A DNA stretch of 64,000 nt, taken from NCBI RefSeq assembly GCF_004322775.1, contig NZ_CP036403.1, positions 4,092,001 through 4,156,000 on the forward strand. Reading direction: 5' to 3'. This DNA comes from Ornithinimicrobium sufpigmenti (lineage in GTDB: Bacteria; Actinomycetota; Actinomycetes; Actinomycetales; Dermatophilaceae). A program made the translations under genes and the position numbers. Shown here piece by piece: positions 7,804-14,812 of this stretch (its first letter is position 1; each line of letters begins with the position of its first letter). Under the pieces are notes generated by a model. It was given only the letters and a program-made list of their open reading frames with translations. It searched no databases and was not told where the DNA came from.

Positions 7804-10800
7804 CTAGAAGTTGCTCGCCATGTTGGTGAACTTGCTGTAGTGCCCCTGGAAGGCGACCACCACGGTGTCCGTCGGGCCGTTACGGTGCTTGGCCACGATG
7901 ACGTCGGCCTCGCCCTCTCGCGGGGACTCCCGCTCGTAGAGCGACTCGCGGTGCAGGAGGATGACGACGTCAGCGTCCTGCTCGATCGAGTTGTGCACCG
8001 CGATGCCGTCCGCGATGAAGTTGTGGCCGCCCATAACCGTGGCGTCGAACACTTCCTCGACGCCGACGAGCTCGATCGTGGCGATCTCGTCCCACAGCAC
8101 GTCGTTGACGGCGAGGAGCTCGAGCTCCGCACTGTCGAGGACCTGCGCCACTCGCGCCAGCCTTTCGCGGGAGGGCGCACTCTTGTAGAGGGTGGACCCA
8201 CAGTAAGAGTTTCCGAGGGCCTTCTGGAACTGACGAGTGGTCATGCCCTGCTCCGCCATGACACGTCGCACGTCACCCCACACCTGTTGCGGCACGGTGT
8301 CCACGTTGGTGTTGGCCTGACGGTCGCGGATGATGTGGAGCAACCGAGCGGCCGACGCCGAACGGGCACCGAAGACCCCGATCTCCTGCAGGAAGCGCCG
8401 CTGGCTGTCACTACCCGATATGTCCAGGGTGAACAGGTCGCGATAGCCGCTCTTGGTGACCGTCCTCAGCCGGGTGCTGATCCCGAACCGCAGCAGGAGA
8501 CGTGAGACGTCGTCGATCAGGCGACGGCTGGTGGAGGCGTAGTAGATGCGTCCCCCGGACTGGGCCTTGTTCACCGTCACGGAACCATCCGTGGCCCAGA
8601 GGTGCTGGAGGAAGAGGGCAATCTGCCGTTTGGACGCGGTGAACACCGACTCCGGGACGAACTTCTCGTGGCTGCGGGCCCCGAAGACGCCGAGCTCGTC
8701 GAGCCACTGGGCTATCGGGTTCCGCCGGCCGCGCCCCAGCCGGTACGGAGCGCGTAGGCGAAGCGTGGTGCATCGAGCTGCGGGGTACTCGTCCCGGACC
8801 GCCAGCACGCCGAACGACAGCGCTGCAGCTGTCACGGCCCTCAGGTTCTCCTCATCCACTGAGGCGTACCGAAGGGGCTGCCGCGGCAGCATGGATCCGT
8901 CTCCGAGCATGTGGGCTAGAAGGACGAGGCGGTTGTCGTCCGCCCACGGCTCGTGCTGCTCCGGCGCCGGCACGTGCCGCGGGACGGCGATGCGGTCTCC
9001 CTGTCGCAGGTCGCCAAGCTGCCTCCACCCGTCATAGGTCAGGAACGGGTGGTTCTCGGTGGCCCGGACCGTCTTTCCAGAGGTCAGCGTGAGCCGGAAC
9101 ACCGGGCGCGTTCCGGTGGGAAAGACGTGGGTGAGGTGGCGGCGGACATAACGCAGCGACTCGTCCAGCGACCACACCGGGATGTCCTGGGCACCGGTCT
9201 CGAAGAGCTCGCCCATGGTGACCTCGGCACCGGTGTCGGCGCGCAGAATGCGGGTGTCCGCGGTGAGGCATCCCGACTCACGAAGGTCGCTCATCTGCGG
9301 TTTCTTGTCGGTCCGCTGCTCCGGTCCACGGTTGAGCTGCGAGAGCGCGATGAGCGGCACCTCCAGCTCCTTGGCCAGCAGCTTGAGCGCACGAGAGAAC
9401 TCGGCGACCTCCTGCTGGCGGGACTCGACCCGCTTGCCGGAGCTCATCAGCTGCAGGTAGTCGACGATGACCAGCTTGAGACCGTGCTGCTGCTTGAGCC
9501 GACGGCACTTCGCACGGATCTCCATCAGCGACATGTTCGGCGAGTCGTCGATGAAGAGCGGCGCATCGGTGATCCGCCCCTGGGTCTCTGCCAGCCGGGT
9601 CCAGTCCCGGTCCCGCATGGTGCCCTTGCGCATGTTCTGCAACGGGATCTCCGACTCCGCCGACAGCAGGCGCATGGTGATCTCGGTCCGGCTCATCTCC
9701 AGGCTGAAAACGACCGTCGGCATGCCCGCCTTGATCGCTGCCGAGCGGGCGATGTCCAGAGCGAAGGTGGAGTTGTGCGTCGGGATCATCGACCGGCCGG
9801 CCAGGTACAGGTGGTCTTCGTTGGACACCTGGATGCAGCGCACCGGCACCGAAGGCACCGGCCGCACCTCCATGATGCTCCACGTCTGCGCCTCCAGACC
9901 GCCGGGGCTCCCCGTGCGCGAGACGGTCACCGTTGCGTCGCCGTTCCGCTGCTTCCGGATGACACGGGTGGTCACGACCTGCCGCTCGCCGTCGATCGCC
10001 ACCGACCACAGGTGCTCCTCATCCGCCACGATGACCGAGCCGTCGGAGAACTCCACTTCGTAGCAGCGTCGGTCCATCATGACCTCGGTCGCCGCGACCA
10101 CTGTGGTCGGCCGGCCGTCGGCACCGAGCACCTCATCACCCACCGCGACCTCACCCATCGTGGTCCAGCCCTGCGGCGTGGGGAGCGGGGTGTCCAGAGC
10201 CAGGGCCTTCCCGACGGCCGGCCTGGCCGCCACGATGACCATCTGGCCTGGGTGCAGCCCGTTGGTCAGCTCGTCCAGGTCGGTGAACCCGGTCGGGACC
10301 CCCGTCATCTCCCCCGTCGCACCGGCCGCGTGCTCGATCTCGTCCATCGTGGGCTCGATGAGCTCACCCAGCGGCCGGTAGTCGTTGCCGCCCCGGGTCT
10401 CGGCCACGCCATACACCTCGGCCTGGGCGGCGTTGACGATCTCCTCGACGTCGCCGCCGGCGTAGCCGCTCTGCACGATGCGGGTGCCGGCCTCGACCAG
10501 CCGCCGCAGCACCGCTCGCTCGGCGACGATCTCGGCGTAGAAGGAGGCGTTGGCCGCGGTCGGCACCGAGGCGATGAGCTGGTGCAGGTATGCCGTGCCG
10601 CCCACCCGCTGCAGGTCGCCGCGCTTGGTCAGCTCGTCACCGACCGTGATGGCGTCGACCGGCTCCCCCCGGGCGTAGAGGTCGACGCAGGCCTCGAAGA
10701 TCGTCTCGTGGGCGGGCCGGTAGAAGTCCTGGGCGCGGACGATCTCGGAGCACTCGGCGATGGCGTCCTTGGACAGCATCATCGAGCCGAGCGCGCTCTG

Positions 10801-10890
10801 CTCGGCGGCGACGTCCTGCGGCGGCAGCCGGTCTTCGGGTCCCCCACCGGTGTCCGGAGGTCCGTAGACCTCCATCTCGCTCAGCGCCAT
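7804..10890 (-). CDS. dnaB: replicative DNA helicase DnaB, precursor with two inteins
   Basis: The precursor is 1028 residues; removing two inteins leaves 456 (228+167+61), the normal DnaB length. The N-terminal domain starts PPQDVAAEQSALGSMMLS. The RecA-like domain has the P-loop ARPAVGK|S, split by intein 1, and the Walker B region LVIVDYLQLM. The helicase motif SDLRESG|SIEQDADVV is split by intein 2. After splicing it would be the hexameric 5'-3' helicase loaded at oriC and acting at the fork. The ATG at 10890 has a good AAAGGGAGG site upstream; an in-frame upstream extension to 11079 would run through the DnaA-box region and is rejected. In related genomes dnaB follows rplI closely. Here about 9.4 kb (Hsp20, MATE, Mrp operon) separates them, and dnaB has its own regulatory region. 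Confidence 0.96.
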   Translation of the reverse strand: MALSEMEVYGPPDTGGGPEDRLPPQDVAAEQSALGSMMLSKDAIAECSEIVRAQDFYRPAHETIFEACVDLYARGEPVDAITVGDELTKRGDLQRVGGTAYLHQLIASVPTAANASFYAEIVAERAVLRRLVEAGTRIVQSGYAGGDVEEIVNAAQAEVYGVAETRGGNDYRPLGELIEPTMDEIEHAAGATGEMTGVPTGFTDLDELTNGLHPGQMVIVAARPAVGKALALDTPLPTPQGWTTMGEVAVGDEVLGADGRPTTVVAATEVMMDRRCYEVEFSDGSVIVADEEHLWSVAIDGERQVVTTRVIRKQRNGDATVTVSRTGSPGGLEAQTWSIMEVRPVPSVPVRCIQVSNEDHLYLAGRSMIPTHNSTFALDIARSAAIKAGMPTVVFSLEMSRTEITMRLLSAESEIPLQNMRKGTMRDRDWTRLAETQGRITDAPLFIDDSPNMSLMEIRAKCRRLKQQHGLKLVIVDYLQLMSSGKRVESRQQEVAEFSRALKLLAKELEVPLIALSQLNRGPEQRTDKKPQMSDLRESGCLTADTRILRADTGAEVTMGELFETGAQDIPVWSLDESLRYVRRHLTHVFPTGTRPVFRLTLTSGKTVRATENHPFLTYDGWRQLGDLRQGDRIAVPRHVPAPEQHEPWADDNRLVLLAHMLGDGSMLPRQPLRYASVDEENLRAVTAAALSFGVLAVRDEYPAARCTTLRLRAPYRLGRGRRNPIAQWLDELGVFGARSHEKFVPESVFTASKRQIALFLQHLWATDGSVTVNKAQSGGRIYYASTSRRLIDDVSRLLLRFGISTRLRTVTKSGYRDLFTLDISGSDSQRRFLQEIGVFGARSASAARLLHIIRDRQANTNVDTVPQQVWGDVRRVMAEQGMTTRQFQKALGNSYCGSTLYKSAPSRERLARVAQVLDSAELELLAVNDVLWDEIATIELVGVEEVFDATVMGGHNFIADGIAVHNSIEQDADVVILLHRESLYERESPREGEADVIVAKHRNGPTDTVVVAFQGHYSKFTNMASNF
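7990..9270 (-). other. DnaB intein 2: 427-residue LAGLIDADG intein
   Basis: The insertion lies between SDLRESG and SIEQDADVV of DnaB. It starts with Cys1 (CLTADTRILR), has the block B motif TENHPFLTYDG (Thr71, His74), and ends DGIAVHN with Ser as the +1 extein residue. This is a standard class 1 splicing set. Two dodecapeptide-like helices, LLAHMLGDGS near 117-126 and FLQHLWATDGS near 220-230, mark a LAGLIDADG homing endonuclease. An additional segment around 333-390 (RVMAEQGMTTRQFQKALGNS and following) looks helix-turn-helix-like and could add DNA contacts. Base composition looks somewhat less GC-rich than the exteins, in line with horizontal gain. Confidence 0.93.
9772..10206 (-). other. 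DnaB intein 1: 145-residue mini-intein, class 3 features
   Basis: The insertion lies after the Lys of the DnaB P-loop (ARPAVGK) and before Ser. It begins with Ala (ALALDTPLPTPQGW) rather than Cys or Ser and ends IPTHN. Block B reads ADEEHLW with Trp67, block F reads PVRCIQV with Cys124, and Thr143 lies in the last block. This is the Trp-Cys-Thr set that defines class 3 inteins, which use the internal Cys instead of residue 1. There is no LAGLIDADG or other endonuclease segment. Boundaries were set by comparing with the DnaB P-loop and confirmed to the base at both ends. Confidence 0.9.
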
Positions 10891-11030
10891 GCGCCTCCCT
10901 TTCCCTCCGATGACAGCCCGATGACACCAGCGGCCACCGACATACCCGCCGGTGCGGGTCACGGGACGACCCCCGCACGCGAGCGGTCGCCCCACCGTAA
11001 GCCGTCCCGCACCAGGACGCACTATCCCCC

Positions 11031-11181
11031 TGTGGACAGGGTGGGGACGAGGTGTGGACACCACGTGGACGACGCGCACAGCCGCCTGGGGATGGTTGTG
11101 GACATCCCTGTGGACAACATGGGAATTCTCCTCGCGTCACTGCCGTGACCTGCGCATTCGTGCTCCACACCCTGTGGACGA
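11031..11181. promoter_or_regulatory. cluster of DnaA-box-like sites upstream of dnaB
   Basis: Five copies of TGTGGAC followed by two variable bases stand in one orientation at 11031, 11053, 11097, 11109 and 11173. The copy at 11109-11117, TGTGGACAA, is exactly the reverse complement of the actinobacterial DnaA box TTGTCCACA. The others differ at the last one or two bases. The sites lie 140-290 bases upstream of the dnaB start, in the divergent gap between dnaB and the Hsp20 gene. This 435-base gap (10891-11326) holds only these sites and the CIRCE element. Candidate roles are autoregulation of dnaB by DnaA or DnaA titration. Confidence 0.65.
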
Positions 11182-11242
11182 AAACTCGCCCGGGCGTGTC
11201 GTGACGACGGCCCTCCGGAATACTTGCACGGTCGCCGAGCGT

Positions 11243-11269
11243 TTGGCACTCTAGAGGTAGGAGTGCTAA
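11243..11269 (+). promoter_or_regulatory. CIRCE operator (HrcA binding site)
   Basis: TTGGCACTC, nine bases, then GAGTGCTAA matches the CIRCE consensus TTAGCACTC-N9-GAGTGCTAA with one mismatch. It lies 58 bases before the Hsp20 start, the usual place for repression by HrcA. A TTGCAC hexamer at 11224 could be the -35 of the controlled promoter. Confidence 0.88.
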
Positions 11270-11326
11270 TCGAGCACCCCGCCACCGTTGGTTCACGTGA
11301 ACGCTCGAGTGAACAAGGAGGACCAG

Positions 11327-11812
11327 ATGATGAGCCGTTTCGATCCCTTCCGTGACATGGAGCGCCTGATGTCTGAGACGCTCCGCACCCCCGCCAGTTC
11401 GGCCATGCCGATGGATCTCTACCGCGGGGACGACTCCTTCGTCGCCAAGATCGACCTGCCCGGGGTGGACCCCAGCTCGATCGACGTGGACGTCGAGGAG
11501 CGGACCCTGACGATCCGGGCCGAGCGCCGCGAGCAGGAGGGCGTGGAGCAGTGGCTCTCGCACGAGCGCCCGTCCGGCACCTTTGCCCGCCAGCTCACCC
11601 TCGGGTACGGCGTGGCCCTGGACCGCATCGAGGCCGGCTACGAGGACGGCGTGCTGACGCTGACCATCCCCGTCGCCGAAGAGGCCAAGCCCCGCAAGAT
11701 CCAGGTCGCGCACGGCGGCGGCAACCGCCTGGCCGCCGCCGAGGACGTCGGGGACATCCAGGGCGAGGTCACCTCGCGCAGCGACCACGCCGAGACCGCG
11801 CAGGCCAGCTGA
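11327..11812 (+). CDS. Hsp20/alpha-crystallin small heat shock protein
   Basis: This predicts 161 residues, a normal size. MMSRFDPFRDMERLM is the typical actinobacterial Hsp20 N-terminus. The alpha-crystallin domain spans about 25-125, with DLYRGDDSFVAKIDLPGVDP, the G-x-L segment YEDGVLTLTIPV and PRKIQV. It is an ATP-independent holdase for unfolding proteins. The ATG at 11327 follows AAGGAGG at good spacing; an upstream in-frame GTG at 11288 would place the ribosome site inside the gene. The CIRCE element just upstream implies heat induction through HrcA. Three copies of a GCTGAGACCA-like unit follow the stop. Confidence 0.92.
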   Translation: MMSRFDPFRDMERLMSETLRTPASSAMPMDLYRGDDSFVAKIDLPGVDPSSIDVDVEERTLTIRAERREQEGVEQWLSHERPSGTFARQLTLGYGVALDRIEAGYEDGVLTLTIPVAEEAKPRKIQVAHGGGNRLAAAEDVGDIQGEVTSRSDHAETAQAS

Positions 11813-11884
11813 GACCAGCTGAGACCAGCTGGAAGACCGAGGAGGCCGCCTGAGACCGCCACCGGACCCGCACGGGCCCGGTGA

Positions 11885-11890
11885 CAGAAT
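11885..11890 (+). promoter_or_regulatory. possible -10 (CAGAAT) of a leaderless promoter for the MATE gene
   Basis: CAGAAT lies 6 bases before the GTG at 11897. The same placement is seen before several other genes in the window. No good -35 is visible. Confidence 0.35.
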
Positions 11891-11896
11891 CAGCCG

Positions 11897-13240
11897 GTGA
11901 CCACCGACGAGCAGGGATCTCCCGCGCCGACCCCGGCGCGGGAGATCCTGCGTCTGGCGGTGCCGGCGTTCCTGGCGCTGGTCGCCGAACCCCTCTTCCT
12001 GCTCGCCGACTCCGCGATCATCGGCCACCTGGGCACCGCTGCCCTGGCCGGCCTCGGGGTCGCCAGCGCAGTGCTGCTGACCGCGGTCAACCTCTTCATC
12101 TTCCTGGCCTACGGCACCACCGCGGTGGTCTCCCGCAGGCTCGGGGCCGGGGACCAGCGCGGCGCCATCAGCGCCGGGATCGACGGGCTGTGGCTCGCGC
12201 TGCTGCTCGGGGCCCTGGCCGGGTTGGCCACCGCGGTCTGGGCCGAGCCCCTCCTCGGACTCTTCGGCGCCAGCCCCGGGGTGACCGGCGAGGGCGTGAC
12301 CTACCTGCGGTGGTCGGCGCTCGGCATACCGAGCATGCTGATCGTGCTGGCCGCGACCGGGGTGCTGCGCGGGCTGCAGGACACCCGGACGCCGCTCATC
12401 GCCGCCGTGACCGGCTTCAGCGCCAACGCGGTGCTGTCCCTGGTTCTGGTGCACGTCGTCGGCTGGGGGATCGCCGGGGCGGCGATCGGCTCGGTGATCG
12501 CCCAGACCGGTATGGCGGTCTACCTGCTGCTCGTGGTCGTCCGGGGTGCCCGTCGGCTGGGCTCGGAGCTGGCGCCCAGCGGCTCGGGGGTGCTCAAGGC
12601 CGCGCTGGGCGGCATACCGCTGCTGGTGCGCACGATCGCGCTGCGTGCCGCCCTGCTGCTCACCACCTGGCTCGCGGCCGGCCTGGGCGACGGCCCGCTC
12701 GCGGCCCACCAGGTGGCGATGACCGTCTGGGCGACCCTCGCCTTCGCGCTCGACGCGCTGGCGATCGCGGCCCAGGCGCTCACCGGCAAGACGCTCGGCG
12801 CCGGGGACGTGCGCGGCACCCGGGAGACCACCCAGCTGATGGTGCGGTGGTCGATCTGGTTCGGCCTGATCCTGACTGCGGTCATCCTGATCCTGCACCG
12901 CGTCATCCCCCTCGGCTTCAGCCAGGACCCCGACGTGCGGGCCGCCCTGGCGGCCGCGCTCATCGTGGTGGCCGTCGGGCAGCCCATCGCCGGGGTGGCG
13001 TTCATCCTGGACGGCGTGCTCATCGGCGCGGGCGACACCCGCTGGCTGGCCGGGGCACAGACGCTGGCCACCCTCGCCTACGTCCCCATGGTGCTCGCGG
13101 TCTGGTCGTCCGGTGTCACCGGCATCACCGGCCTGGTGTGGCTCTGGGTCGCCTTCAACGGGTTCATGCTCGTCCGCGCCCTGCTGCTGTGGGGCCGCGG
13201 CCAGGGTGACCGCTGGATGGTCGTCGGCGCCGAGCGCTGA
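11897..13240 (+). CDS. MATE family efflux transporter, DinF-like
   Basis: This predicts 447 residues with about twelve membrane helices in two homologous halves. The N-terminus REILRLAVPAFLALVAEPLFL, then DSAIIGHLGTAALAGLGVAS and LAYGTTAVVSRRLGAGD, is the DinF subgroup pattern. The second half repeats this as HQVAMTVWATLAFALDALAIA. It should export cationic compounds or drugs using a Na+ or H+ gradient. The start is a GTG with a possible leaderless -10 6 bases upstream. The gene is convergent with the Mrp operon; the 105-base gap has no clear terminator. Confidence 0.9.
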   Translation: MTTDEQGSPAPTPAREILRLAVPAFLALVAEPLFLLADSAIIGHLGTAALAGLGVASAVLLTAVNLFIFLAYGTTAVVSRRLGAGDQRGAISAGIDGLWLALLLGALAGLATAVWAEPLLGLFGASPGVTGEGVTYLRWSALGIPSMLIVLAATGVLRGLQDTRTPLIAAVTGFSANAVLSLVLVHVVGWGIAGAAIGSVIAQTGMAVYLLLVVVRGARRLGSELAPSGSGVLKAALGGIPLLVRTIALRAALLLTTWLAAGLGDGPLAAHQVAMTVWATLAFALDALAIAAQALTGKTLGAGDVRGTRETTQLMVRWSIWFGLILTAVILILHRVIPLGFSQDPDVRAALAAALIVVAVGQPIAGVAFILDGVLIGAGDTRWLAGAQTLATLAYVPMVLAVWSSGVTGITGLVWLWVAFNGFMLVRALLLWGRGQGDRWMVVGAER

Positions 13241-13345
13241 CCCGTGTCGAACGGCTGGTCTGCGGCGCGGGATGATGCAGCGCCGCCGCCGCCTGGCCGG
13301 TGCGCCGGCTCGGTATGCCGGACTCCGCCCCGCCGTACACCTGGC

Positions 13346-13699
13346 CTAGGGCTGGTCCGGGCTGGGGTCGTGCTCGCGCCGGCCCAGGTGGATGTCCGTG
13401 GGGGCGATCTGACCGGTGCGGAAGCCCGCGCGGCCGACCATGTGCGCACCGGCGGGGATGGTGAGCATCTGGAACACCGTGATCAGCACCAGCATCCCGA
13501 CGTCCAGGCCCGCGCGGGTGCGCAGGCCGACGCCGATCATGACCAGGATGACCCCGAGGATCTGCGGCTTGGTGCCGGCGTGCATGCGGGTCAGCAGGTC
13601 CGGGAAGCGCAGCAGGCCGACTGCGGCCGCGAGGCAGAGCAGCGCCCCCAGGAGCAGACAGATGAGGCCCAGGACGTCCAGCACGTCGTACACGTTCAT
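13346..13699 (-). CDS. mnhG: Na+/H+ antiporter subunit G (MnhG/MrpG)
   Basis: This 117-residue protein has three hydrophobic helices and the subunit G pattern. LLRFPDLLTRMHAGTKPQILGV lies in the middle, followed by a third helix MLVLITVFQMLTIPAGAHMVGRAG. It is the last subunit of a seven-protein Mrp antiporter that exchanges Na+ for H+ across the cytoplasmic membrane. The ATG at 13699 overlaps the stop of subunit F by four bases. Confidence 0.92.
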   Translation of the reverse strand: MNVYDVLDVLGLICLLLGALLCLAAAVGLLRFPDLLTRMHAGTKPQILGVILVMIGVGLRTRAGLDVGMLVLITVFQMLTIPAGAHMVGRAGFRTGQIAPTDIHLGRREHDPSPDQP

Positions 13700-14130
13700 G
13701 ACCGACCTCCTCCGTGTCCCGGTCCGCGTTCCGGGGTGGCTCGATCGGCCCGGTGCCCGTGGGACCTGCGCGGGGCGCGACGGGCGAAGCTGTGCCGGGG
13801 CGGGGCGGAGCCGCCGTCCTGGAGCCGGTCAGGTGCGGGCGCGACGAAGGGGGTGTCGCGGTCCCGGGCCACGAAACGCGCCACGGCGACCGAGCCCATG
13901 AAGCCGACCAGCGACAGGGAGATCAGCAGCGGCAGGGTGGTCCAGGCGTCGGTGAGGGCCGCGTAGGCGCCGAGGGCGCAGACCACGATGGAGACCAGCA
14001 CGTCGGAGGCCACCACCCGGTCCAGCACGCTGGGGCCCAGGGTGATCCGGATCAGGCTGAGCAGGGCCGACAGGAAGAGCAGCCCGCCGATCGCCCAGGT
14101 GAGCCAGGTCTCGATGGTGTCGATGGTCAT
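13696..14130 (-). CDS. mnhF: Na+/H+ antiporter subunit F (MnhF/MrpF)
   Basis: This 144-residue protein has the three membrane helices of MrpF in the first 90 residues, including RITLGPSVLDRVVASDVLV, the recognisable PS-x-x-DR-x-x-A-D motif. The family usually ends near residue 90-100. Here a hydrophilic Arg, His and Pro rich tail of about 50 residues follows, likely cytoplasmic. Start and stop overlap the neighbouring genes (ATGA), as throughout this operon. Confidence 0.92.
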   Translation of the reverse strand: MTIDTIETWLTWAIGGLLFLSALLSLIRITLGPSVLDRVVASDVLVSIVVCALGAYAALTDAWTTLPLLISLSLVGFMGSVAVARFVARDRDTPFVAPAPDRLQDGGSAPPRHSFARRAPRRSHGHRADRATPERGPGHGGGRS

Positions 14131-14810
14131 CGCGGCGTCTCCTCCTCCGATGGCTGCGTCCCCTCGTCGGCCCGGACCTCGTCGACCCGCTGACCGGTCC
14201 GCTCCCTGACCTGGGCGGCCGTCTCGGCGACCGGCCCCTCCCGGGCCGCCGTGCGCTGCGCCTGCCTGCGTCGGCGCGGGTCCAGCAGGGTCTCCGGGTC
14301 CGGGTGCAGAGCACGCAGCACCCGCGCCTCCTGGCCGCGGACCCGCCGCCGCATCGCTTCAGCTTCCTGGCGGGTACGCACGTCCAGGGCGTGGAGGGTG
14401 ATGACCCGGGTCCCCGGGTCCAGCTCGATGACGACCGAGCCCGGGACGAGGGTGACCATCTCGGCGGTCAGCACCTGCAGGAGCTCGTCGTCGCCGACGA
14501 GCTCCATGTCCATGACCACCCCGCCGACGCGCCGGCCGGGACGCAGCGCCAGCCAGGCGACCTGGACGGAGGCGGTCACCAGGTCGTAGCTGAACCGGCC
14601 GACCAGGACGAGCAGGCCCCAGACGCGGGGGCGCAGCCGCATCCGCACGTGCGGCAGCGGGAAGAGGGCGAGCACCAGCACCGCGACGATGGCGCCACCG
14701 ACGACCGTCACGGGGGTGACCTCGCCCCAGAGCATGACCCAGACCACGGTCAGCCACAGGACCGACCACGGGGACATCCGCCAGCTGGGGGGGTTGAAGA
14801 GTCGTCTCAT
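14127..14810 (-). CDS. mnhE: Na+/H+ antiporter subunit E (MnhE/MrpE)
   Basis: This predicts 227 residues. MSPWSVLWLTVVWVMLWGEV begins two close membrane helices, followed by LLVLVGRFSYDLVTASVQVAW. The soluble part has VTLVPGSVVIELDP and ITLHALDV, all typical of MrpE. The normal protein is about 160 residues; this one has an extra charged C-terminal tail of about 60 residues. The start ATG at 14810 lies two bases after the subunit D stop at 14813. An open frame extending to 16619 in the same phase is a shadow of subunits C and D. Confidence 0.92.
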   Translation of the reverse strand: MRRLFNPPSWRMSPWSVLWLTVVWVMLWGEVTPVTVVGGAIVAVLVLALFPLPHVRMRLRPRVWGLLVLVGRFSYDLVTASVQVAWLALRPGRRVGGVVMDMELVGDDELLQVLTAEMVTLVPGSVVIELDPGTRVITLHALDVRTRQEAEAMRRRVRGQEARVLRALHPDPETLLDPRRRRQAQRTAAREGPVAETAAQVRERTGQRVDEVRADEGTQPSEEETPR

Positions 14811-14812
14811 CG

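Noticed and set aside
8953..11148. 731-codon plus-strand frame across dnaB
   Set aside because: It is antisense to dnaB and its inteins, has no recognisable domain, and reads through the DnaA-box region.
11022..11285. 87-codon minus-strand frame upstream of dnaB
   Set aside because: It overlaps the DnaA-like sites and the CIRCE element, and its translation has no coding-like composition.
10891..11326. The DnaA-box cluster as oriC itself
   Set aside because: No dnaA, dnaN, AT-rich unwinding region or parAB genes are nearby, and the boxes are few and mostly imperfect.
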